From: Pseudomonas viridiflava
Lineage (GTDB): Bacteria > Pseudomonadota > Gammaproteobacteria > Pseudomonadales > Pseudomonadaceae
Direction: 5' to 3'
Assembly: GCF_001642795.1 (NCBI RefSeq)
Contig: NZ_LKEH01000031.1
Location: 77,168 to 115,120, forward strand
DNA: 37,953 nucleotides
Part shown: one piece after another, positions 17,399-23,439 of the stretch
Layout: each line of letters begins with the position of its first letter
Position numbering within the stretch: position 1 is the stretch's first letter
The notes under the pieces: generated by a model
Told to the model about the DNA's origin: nothing
Database searches by the model: none
Seen by the model: only the letters and a program-made list of their open reading frames with translations
Position numbers and translations under genes: made by a program

Positions 17399-17979
17399 TG
17401 AACAGTTTTGTCGACCGGCACTCACTGCAACGCCTGCCACGCGGCATTCGCGAATCGACCGACGATGATCTGCCGGCAATGATGAGTATCTTCAACGAGA
17501 CCGCGGCCAGCGGTGCCAATTCTCCTGTGACCCGGCCCATGACGTACGAAGAGGTGAAGTTCTACGTCAACCTCTACAAGCGCGATGGCCTGCCGGTGTA
17601 TGTCTATGAACGGCGGGGTGAAGTGCTGGGGTGGCTGTCGATCAACCGGTTCAGTTGGGGGACGCAGGCGTGCTTCCAGACCGGCGAGACCGCGATCTAC
17701 GTGCGCGGCGATCACTATGGCAGTGGCATCGGTGTGGTGCTGGGCAAGGCGACCGTGCTGTTGGGGCGACAGGTGGGGCTTGAGAATCTGGTGGCCTGGA
17801 TCATGGCGGCCAACCTGCCGAGTCAGAAGATCGTGACGGCCATTGGGGCGCATCTGTGGGCGCGCCTGCCGAACATCGCCCGTTTCGGCGAGCAGCGCGC
17901 GGACGTGCTGCTGTTCGGGCTGCCCCTGACCGGATCGCACAATGTGCCGGTACAGGTTCACGTTTCGGAGGCTGTCTGA
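17398..17979 (+). CDS. GNAT acetyltransferase of the phosphinothricin-acetyltransferase-like type, coupled to hrpL
   Basis: A 193-residue protein. The family pattern is visible: IRESTDDDLPAMMSIFNETA near the N-terminus, ERRGEVLGWLSI in the middle, ETAIYVRGDHYGSGIG as the acetyl-CoA-binding strand and loop (about 99-114), and NLVAWIMAANLPSQKIV further on. The C-terminal part is more divergent than in ordinary PAT enzymes. The ATG overlaps the hrpL stop (TGATG) and is served by AAGGAGG at 17384-17390 inside the hrpL end, so translation is almost certainly coupled. It probably acetylates an amino group on a small molecule or protein; the substrate is unknown. This gene is not a standard member of hrp clusters that I recognise. 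Confidence 0.8.
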   Translation: MNSFVDRHSLQRLPRGIRESTDDDLPAMMSIFNETAASGANSPVTRPMTYEEVKFYVNLYKRDGLPVYVYERRGEVLGWLSINRFSWGTQACFQTGETAIYVRGDHYGSGIGVVLGKATVLLGRQVGLENLVAWIMAANLPSQKIVTAIGAHLWARLPNIARFGEQRADVLLFGLPLTGSHNVPVQVHVSEAV

Positions 17980-17996
17980 TCCGCTGAGCGACGCAA

Positions 17997-18030
17997 GGGT
18001 CTGCACCGGTGATTTTCGGGGTGCAGACCC
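17997..18030. repeat. Perfect 11-bp hairpin after the acetyltransferase gene
   Basis: GGGTCTGCACC (17997-18007) pairs perfectly with GGTGCAGACCC (18020-18030) around a 12-base loop. No T-run follows, so it is not a simple terminator by itself. It may protect the 3' end of the hrpL transcript or be part of a double terminator with the next hairpin. Confidence 0.5.
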
Positions 18031-18036
18031 CGCATG

Positions 18037-18076
18037 AAAAAGAACGGCGCCACCCTTTCGGGTCGCGCCGCTTTTT
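18037..18076. terminator. Bidirectional Rho-independent terminator
   Basis: Arms 18045-18055 (CGGCGCCACCC) and 18060-18070 (GGGTCGCGCCG) pair with one mismatch around TTTC. An A-run precedes the stem (18037-18041) and CTTTTTGTTT follows it, so it can end transcription from both sides: the hrpL unit on plus and the aldehyde dehydrogenase gene on minus. It marks a natural border of the T3SS island. Confidence 0.85.
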
Positions 18077-18097
18077 GTTTCAGTGAGCTGTCAGCGA

Positions 18098-19681
18098 TCA
18101 AGCGATCGGCTGATCACTCCATTCGCCGTTGACCAGGCGACGCAGACCCAGTGGGTTGGCGTTCTGCAGCGCAGGCGGCAACAGGTTGTCGGCCAGGTTC
18201 TGGTAGCAGACCGGACGCAGGAAACGGTCGATAGCCAGCGTGCCCACCGACGTACCGCGTGCGTCCGAAGTGGCCGGGTAGGGGCCGCCGTGAACCATGG
18301 CTTCGCATACTTCAACGCCAGTCGGGTAGCCGTTGTACAGAATACGGCCGACTTTCTCTTCCAGCAGCGGTTGCAGCCAGCTGTACTGGCTCAGGTCGGC
18401 AGGTTCGCCGATCAGGGTGGCCGTCAGTTGACCGCGCAGGGCCTGCAACGCGTCTTTCAGCTGCGCATCGTCAGAGACTTCGATGACCAGTGTGGTCGGA
18501 CCGAAGACTTCTTCCTGCAACAGTTGATCGCCGTTCAGCAGCAGACTGACGTCAGCCTTGAACAGCTGTGCCTGAGCCTGTTTGCCTTCCTGCGGCTTGC
18601 CAGCCAGATGGGTGACGCCCGGATGCGACAGCAGGTGCTCGACGCCCTTGCTGTAGCTGCGCAGGCCGCCCGCGTTGAGCATGGTCTGAGGTGCCTGGCT
18701 GCCCATCTGCTCGGTCAGTTGCTCGAGGAACGAAGAGAAGGCCGGGGAGCGTAGACCAATGACCACGCCAGGGTTGGTGCAGAACTGGCCGGCACCCATC
18801 ACCACGGACGCCGCGAGTTCCTTGGCCACGGTTTCGCCACGCGCAGTCAGAGCGCCCGGCAGCAGGATGACCGGGTTGATGCTCGACATCTCGGCGAAGA
18901 CCGGGATCGGTTGTGGACGCTCGGCAGCCATTTTGCACAGGGCGTTGCCGCCGTTCAGCGAGCCGGTGAAGCCGACAGCCTGGATGGCCGGGTGCTTGAC
19001 CAGGCCTTCGCCCACGCCGTTGCCGAAGATCATGTTGAACACGCCTTTCGGCATGCCGGTGGCTTCGGCGGCACGAATGATTGCGCTGGCAACCAGATCG
19101 GCTGTGGCCATGTGACCGCTGTGGGCCTTGAACACCACCGGGCAACCGGCGGCCAGTGCGGCAGCGGTGTCGCCGCCAGCGGTGGAGAAGGCCAGCGGGA
19201 AGTTGCTGGCACCGAACACGGCAACCGGGCCGACGCCGATGCGGTACTGGCGCAGGTCAACACGCGGCAGTGGCTTGCGGTCCGGCAGGGCCTGGTCGAT
19301 GCGCGCACCGACGAAGTCACCACGGCGCAGGACTTTGGCGAACAGACGCATCTGGCCGCTGGTACGACCGCGCTCACCCTGGATGCGCATTTGCGGCAGG
19401 GCGGTTTCCTGGCAGACGATGGCGACGAAATCGTCACCCAGCTTGTCCAGCTCGTCGGCAATGGCGTCGAGGAACTCGGCGCGGCGGGCCGGGCTCAGTT
19501 GACGGTATTCAGGGAAGGCGTTTTTGGCAGCCAGGGCCGCAGCGTCGATCTCGCCGTCGGTGGCTTGATGAAAGCTGTAGGGCAGTTCTTCGCCGGTGGT
19601 GGCATCCAGACTTTTTTGCAGGCTTTGGCCCAGAGCGCTGCGGCCGCCAGCGATGAAGTTCTGGCCGAGAATGTTAGGCAT
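18098..19681 (-). CDS. NADP-dependent aldehyde dehydrogenase, 2-oxoglutarate-semialdehyde dehydrogenase type
   Basis: A 527-residue soluble enzyme of the aldehyde dehydrogenase superfamily. The catalytic cysteine is Cys301 in GAGQFCTNPG and the general base is Glu264 in FAEMSSINP. The catalytic Asn of ASNFPLAF (Asn160) and the GFTGS motif of the cofactor site (237-241) are also present. The overall form resembles the longer Pseudomonas enzymes that oxidise 2,5-dioxopentanoate to 2-oxoglutarate at the end of sugar-acid or hydroxyproline breakdown; the exact substrate cannot be read from sequence. It stands alone, with a shared terminator downstream and a 275-base upstream gap. ATG is preceded by AGGAGA. 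Confidence 0.88.
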   Translation of the reverse strand: MPNILGQNFIAGGRSALGQSLQKSLDATTGEELPYSFHQATDGEIDAAALAAKNAFPEYRQLSPARRAEFLDAIADELDKLGDDFVAIVCQETALPQMRIQGERGRTSGQMRLFAKVLRRGDFVGARIDQALPDRKPLPRVDLRQYRIGVGPVAVFGASNFPLAFSTAGGDTAAALAAGCPVVFKAHSGHMATADLVASAIIRAAEATGMPKGVFNMIFGNGVGEGLVKHPAIQAVGFTGSLNGGNALCKMAAERPQPIPVFAEMSSINPVILLPGALTARGETVAKELAASVVMGAGQFCTNPGVVIGLRSPAFSSFLEQLTEQMGSQAPQTMLNAGGLRSYSKGVEHLLSHPGVTHLAGKPQEGKQAQAQLFKADVSLLLNGDQLLQEEVFGPTTLVIEVSDDAQLKDALQALRGQLTATLIGEPADLSQYSWLQPLLEEKVGRILYNGYPTGVEVCEAMVHGGPYPATSDARGTSVGTLAIDRFLRPVCYQNLADNLLPPALQNANPLGLRRLVNGEWSDQPIA

Positions 19682-19956
19682 CGGTATCTCCTGTTGTTTT
19701 GAAGGTGGAGGCGGGCGCCGGTTACGGGGCCTTGCACTCCTTATGGGTTGCCGAGTTGCTTTACGGTGTTCGGGGTTGGCGGGCAGTCGTCGAGCGGGCC
19801 AGCCGTCCAGTCTCTGGAAAGTCGGCAGTCATCGTACAACTTGAGTCGCTGCCGATGCAACTGCCGGGCAGCGTTTGTGACGGTACGACAACTGTCCGCA
19901 GGGCTGCGGCTATATATAAGGCAGGAGCACCCTGTTCCGGTCATCATGAGCCGTGT
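19682..19956. promoter_or_regulatory. Upstream region of the aldehyde dehydrogenase gene
   Basis: This 275-base gap has no convincing gene. It must hold the promoter of the dehydrogenase gene and the 3' end region of the lysR gene. Two similar short blocks are seen, CGTACAACTTG at 19833-19843 and GGTACGACAACTG at 19882-19894; on the minus strand both contain AGTTGT followed by a C/G/T/A mix, and could be operator half-sites for a GntR-type regulator. An AT-rich stretch TATATATAAG lies at 19911-19920. Confidence 0.3.
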
Positions 19957-20847
19957 TTATGACCCTTTCAGGGCATGCAATGCTTCAAGCACCTGACGAA
20001 GTGCCTTGCTGACCGGCTTGTCCTGACGCAGCACGATGCCCAGAGTACGGCTCAAACCCGGCGTCAGCGCGTGCACCTGCAGACCGCGCCGATGATGCAC
20101 CGCAGCCACCGACATGCGTGGCACGATGCTGTAGCCCAGTCCGGCCGCGACCATTTCCTTGATCGCTTCGATGCTGCCCAGCTCCATTACCGGCTTGACG
20201 CGAATTCCAGCCTGTAAGTACCAGTCATTGATCAGCAGGCGCGTGCTGCTTCCGGCTTCGAACACCACCAGTGGCAGTTCACTGAGATGCTCGGGCGTCA
20301 TCGCGCCGGGCACGGGCTGATAGCTGCTGGCGAAAATGGCCACGAATTCGTCATCGAGCAGCGGGGTGACATCAAGGCTGCGCCCCGAAGCGGGCAGCGT
20401 GACGAGCGCCAGGTCCAGGCGGTTTTCTTCCACAGCCTTGAGAATGCCGTCGGTATTGCCGGTGCTGACCCGCACATCCAGTTGTGCGAAGCGCCGACGC
20501 AAGGTCTGCAACAACGGCGGCAGCAAATGAATGCAGGCCGTGGCGCCAGTGCCGATGGCGACTTGTCCGGCGATGCCGTCGGCGTGGCTGGACAGGTCAA
20601 GCAGCGCGTCCTCGACCACCGCATCAATGCGCGAAATGTGCTGCAACAGGGTCTCGCCCGCCGAGGTGGGTTTCAAGCGTTTGCCCACCCGCTCGATCAG
20701 GCGCAGGTTCAACTGATCTTCCAACTGCCGCACTTGCAGGCTCACTGCAGGCTGCGTCAGGTGAAGCCGCTCGGCGGCGGCGGAAAAGCTGCCATGAGCG
20801 ATGACCAGTGAGAAGGTGTGCAGATGATTGAGGTTGAGGCGGCGCAT
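19957..20847 (-). CDS. LysR-family transcriptional regulator
   Basis: A 296-residue regulator. Residues 1-60 are a standard LysR helix-turn-helix (LNHLHTFSLVIAHGSFSAAA, then LHLTQPAVSLQVRQLEDQL). The remainder is the two-lobed inducer-binding domain. The ATG at 20847 is chosen because MRRLNLNHL is the usual LysR start; the frame continues to 21003 but crosses the shared promoter and the neighbouring gene. It diverges from the acetyltransferase-MFS pair, so it probably controls that pair. It is convergent to nothing close by; the dehydrogenase gene lies downstream on the same strand. The inducer is unknown. Confidence 0.9.
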   Translation of the reverse strand: MRRLNLNHLHTFSLVIAHGSFSAAAERLHLTQPAVSLQVRQLEDQLNLRLIERVGKRLKPTSAGETLLQHISRIDAVVEDALLDLSSHADGIAGQVAIGTGATACIHLLPPLLQTLRRRFAQLDVRVSTGNTDGILKAVEENRLDLALVTLPASGRSLDVTPLLDDEFVAIFASSYQPVPGAMTPEHLSELPLVVFEAGSSTRLLINDWYLQAGIRVKPVMELGSIEAIKEMVAAGLGYSIVPRMSVAAVHHRRGLQVHALTPGLSRTLGIVLRQDKPVSKALRQVLEALHALKGS

Positions 20848-20871
20848 GACAAAGTATTTCTTATGCTGTGG

Positions 20872-20883
20872 ATGATTAATCAT
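20872..20883. promoter_or_regulatory. Palindrome in the lysR-acetyltransferase divergent promoter
   Basis: ATGATTAATCAT is a perfect 12-base palindrome, and TTAATGATTAAG nearly repeats it at 20891-20902. The 103-base gap between the divergent starts is AT-rich, unlike its surroundings. The palindrome lies 25 bases from the lysR start, where a LysR protein commonly binds. Confidence 0.4.
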
Positions 20884-20950
20884 AGCTTTTTTAATGATTA
20901 AGACGAACGCATCATTACGGCCACTTCCAGACATCCGCCAAGAGCCTGCC

Positions 20951-21493
20951 ATGAGCCTGATATTTACATTGCGCGACGCCCGCGAAGACGACATGCCCGT
21001 CATTCAGGCGATTTATGCCGACCACGTATTGCATGGCATCTCCAGCTTCGAACTCGAACCGCCCAGCGTTGAGGAGCTGATGCGTCGCCGCGCGCTGGTC
21101 CTTGAGAACGGCCTGCCGTACCGGTTGGCCGAGCATGCCGGGGAAGTGGTCGGTTATGGCTATGCCACGCCTTACCGGCCTCGTCCTGCGTATCGCTTTA
21201 CCGCGGAAGACTCTGTTTATGTCCGCGATGGAATGGGCGGCATGGGCATCGGCCGGGCGCTGCTGGGTGATCTGATCTGGCACTGCGAACAGGGTGGCTG
21301 GCGGCAGATGGTGGCGGTGATCGGCAACAGCGAAAACGCCGCATCCATCGGCCTGCACGAAAGCTTCGGATTCCGCCGCGTCGGCGTGTTCGAGTCGGTG
21401 GGGTTCAAGCATGGGCGCTGGGTGGACACCGTGCTGATGCAGTGTGCGCTGGGCGATGGCGCTTCGACGCTCCCCGTTGATCGCACGGTCTGA
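20951..21493 (+). CDS. PAT-family GNAT N-acetyltransferase
   Basis: A 180-residue enzyme close to the phosphinothricin/methionine-sulfoximine acetyltransferase family. Visible are the N-terminal LRDAREDDMPVIQAIYADHV, the EDSVYVRDGMGGMGIG acetyl-CoA loop, AVIGNSENAASIGLHESFGF, and VGFKHGRWVDTVLMQ near the end. Such enzymes acetylate amino groups of glutamate-analogue toxins or amino acids; the natural substrate here is not known. The ATG at 20951 is chosen over an upstream one at 20894 because the family starts here and the longer form would run into the divergent promoter. It lies five bases before the MFS gene, so they form an operon. Confidence 0.87.
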   Translation: MSLIFTLRDAREDDMPVIQAIYADHVLHGISSFELEPPSVEELMRRRALVLENGLPYRLAEHAGEVVGYGYATPYRPRPAYRFTAEDSVYVRDGMGGMGIGRALLGDLIWHCEQGGWRQMVAVIGNSENAASIGLHESFGFRRVGVFESVGFKHGRWVDTVLMQCALGDGASTLPVDRTV

Positions 21494-21498
21494 CTGAC

Positions 21499-22674
21499 AT
21501 GCACAGTCCCGACCTGTCCCGGTTCGCCGTATTCAGGCTGGGACTGGCGCAGTTGATCATCTGGGGCACCACGTTTTATCTGCCGGGTGCGTTCGGTAAT
21601 GCCATTGCTGCAGATCTGGGCTGGAGCGGGCAGCGGGTGTTTTCCGGTCTGTCGGGGGCGTTGCTGGTCATGGGTTTTGTATCGCCCGCAGTCTCGTGGC
21701 TGATCCTGCGTCTCGGGGCTCGTCAGGTGCTGCAACTGGGCAGCGTGCTGGCGGCTGCAGGGTGCTGCGTGCTGGCCTTGTGCGAAACCGTGCCGGTCTG
21801 GTTTTTCGGCTGGGCCGTGCTGGGCGTCGGCATGCGTCTGTCGCTTTACGACGCGCTGTTTGCTGCGCTGGCCGGGTTGATCGGTGCGCGCTCACGTCCG
21901 TTGATGGTGCAGATCACCTTGCTGGGCGGTCTGTCGTCAGCCGTGTTCTGGCCGCTGGGGCATGTGTTGCTGGAGACGCTCGGCTGGCGCAGCGCGGTAG
22001 CGGTCTACGGAGGTTTCGCGCTGCTGGGGGGGCTGCTTATGAGCGGACTGCCCGATGCAGCGGCTCCGGTTGCCACACCGGCCGATGATATGTCCGATGA
22101 GGAAGCGACGGCGAGCTGGCTGCGCCAGTCGGGCTATGCGCTGTGCATGATGTTGATCGGTTTCCTGTCAGCGGGGCTTTCCGCTCATTTGCCGGCCTTG
22201 CTGGCAGGTCTCGGTGTGCCGGTGGCCTGGGTGGCGTTGTGGGGCGTCGGCCAGACCTGCGCACGGCTGATGAGCCGGGTCTTGGGGCAGAACCTGTCGG
22301 CCTTGGGCCTGAACGTCTGGGTCGCGGCCGGTATGACGCTGTGTTTCGTCATGGCCTTGCACAGCCAGGGGCTGGCGGTGCTGGCCTGTCTGTTTGTTTT
22401 CGGCTATGGCGCCATGAACGGGCTGGGCACGTTGTTACGGGCCAGTCTGCCGTTCGAGCTCTTTGCACATCATCACTATGCACGCTTGCAGGGACGCCTG
22501 CTGGCCCCCGGTTTTCTTCTCTCTGCGGCGGCGCCCTGGGTCTATGCCCGGGTTCAGGAGGCGACCGGTGATCGCGGCCTGTTATGGCTGTCGCTCGGCA
22601 TCAGTGGTGTCGCGCTGCTGATGGCGCTGATTCTGCAGCGGCACTGCCGTTCCGGGCTGTCCGTGCCGGTGTGA
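21499..22674 (+). CDS. MFS transporter
   Basis: A 391-residue inner-membrane protein with about 12 hydrophobic segments split by a hydrophilic loop near 190-210 (TPADDMSDEEATASW). It belongs to the major facilitator superfamily, but I cannot identify a subfamily with certainty. It begins five bases after the acetyltransferase stop, so they are likely cotranscribed under the divergent LysR. An exporter coupled to an N-acetyltransferase would fit detoxification of an amino compound, but uptake is equally possible. Confidence 0.82.
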   Translation: MHSPDLSRFAVFRLGLAQLIIWGTTFYLPGAFGNAIAADLGWSGQRVFSGLSGALLVMGFVSPAVSWLILRLGARQVLQLGSVLAAAGCCVLALCETVPVWFFGWAVLGVGMRLSLYDALFAALAGLIGARSRPLMVQITLLGGLSSAVFWPLGHVLLETLGWRSAVAVYGGFALLGGLLMSGLPDAAAPVATPADDMSDEEATASWLRQSGYALCMMLIGFLSAGLSAHLPALLAGLGVPVAWVALWGVGQTCARLMSRVLGQNLSALGLNVWVAAGMTLCFVMALHSQGLAVLACLFVFGYGAMNGLGTLLRASLPFELFAHHHYARLQGRLLAPGFLLSAAAPWVYARVQEATGDRGLLWLSLGISGVALLMALILQRHCRSGLSVPV

Positions 22675-22753
22675 AATACCCTTCATGGTCAATACCGTTG
22701 CCAGCTTTTGCCTGAATGGTTAGGGTACGCGACTGTTCAAGAAGGAACCTGAT

Positions 22754-23398
22754 ATGACCCAGCATGACCCCAGGGAAACGGTTGCCACGGCACCTCGGCA
22801 ACGACGTGCGCCGAAGGGAGAAAAAAGACGCGAAGAACTGCTCGATGCCGCCTTGCAGGTGTTCTCGCTGGAGGGCTACACCGGTGCGTCGGTGGCCAAG
22901 GTGGCGGCCATCGTCGGCATTTCGGTTGCCGGATTGCTGCATCACTTTCCGAGCAAGATTTCCCTGCTGATGGGCGTGCTGGAACGACGCGACGAGGTCA
23001 ACGGGCGCATTGCCGCGCAAGTGCGTACGGACGACAGCCTGACCGGTCTGCTGGGCGGTCTGCGTGCGATCAATCAATCCAACTCGACTGCACCCGGCGT
23101 GGTGCGGGCGTTCTCGATTCTCAATGCCGAAAGTTTGCTGGACAACCAGCCCGCTTATGAGTGGTTCCAGACCCGTTACGCGCGCATACACGCGCACCTG
23201 CTGGCGCAGTTCACGGTGTTGGTTGAGCGTGGGGAGGTGAGGGCGGATGTGGATCTGGACATGCTGATCCAGCAGATCCTGTCGATGATGGACGGGTTGC
23301 AGATTCAGTGGCTGCGCTTTCCCGAGCGGGTGGATCTGGTCGAGACGTTCGATGCCTACATTGCGCAGGTCGATGCAGCAGTAAGGGCTCGTCCTTGA
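22754..23398 (+). CDS. TetR-family transcriptional regulator
   Basis: A 214-residue regulator. The N-terminal helix-turn-helix is clear: REELLDAALQVFSLEGYTGAS, then VAKVAAIVGISVAGLLHHF (about 25-66). The remainder is a helical ligand-binding domain with no recognisable ligand. GAAGGAA precedes the ATG. It is convergent with the GH3 gene, with only 41 bases between the stops. A possible role in controlling GH3 or the preceding MFS gene is only positional. Confidence 0.88.
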   Translation: MTQHDPRETVATAPRQRRAPKGEKRREELLDAALQVFSLEGYTGASVAKVAAIVGISVAGLLHHFPSKISLLMGVLERRDEVNGRIAAQVRTDDSLTGLLGGLRAINQSNSTAPGVVRAFSILNAESLLDNQPAYEWFQTRYARIHAHLLAQFTVLVERGEVRADVDLDMLIQQILSMMDGLQIQWLRFPERVDLVETFDAYIAQVDAAVRARP

Positions 23399-23439
23399 GC
23401 CTTGTTCTGTCCCTGATTCACTCAGTCACTGCGTAACGC

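Noticed and set aside
22745..22773. GGAACC just before the tetR start
   Set aside because: No CCACNNA stands 15 or 16 bases downstream; the block is part of the ribosome site.
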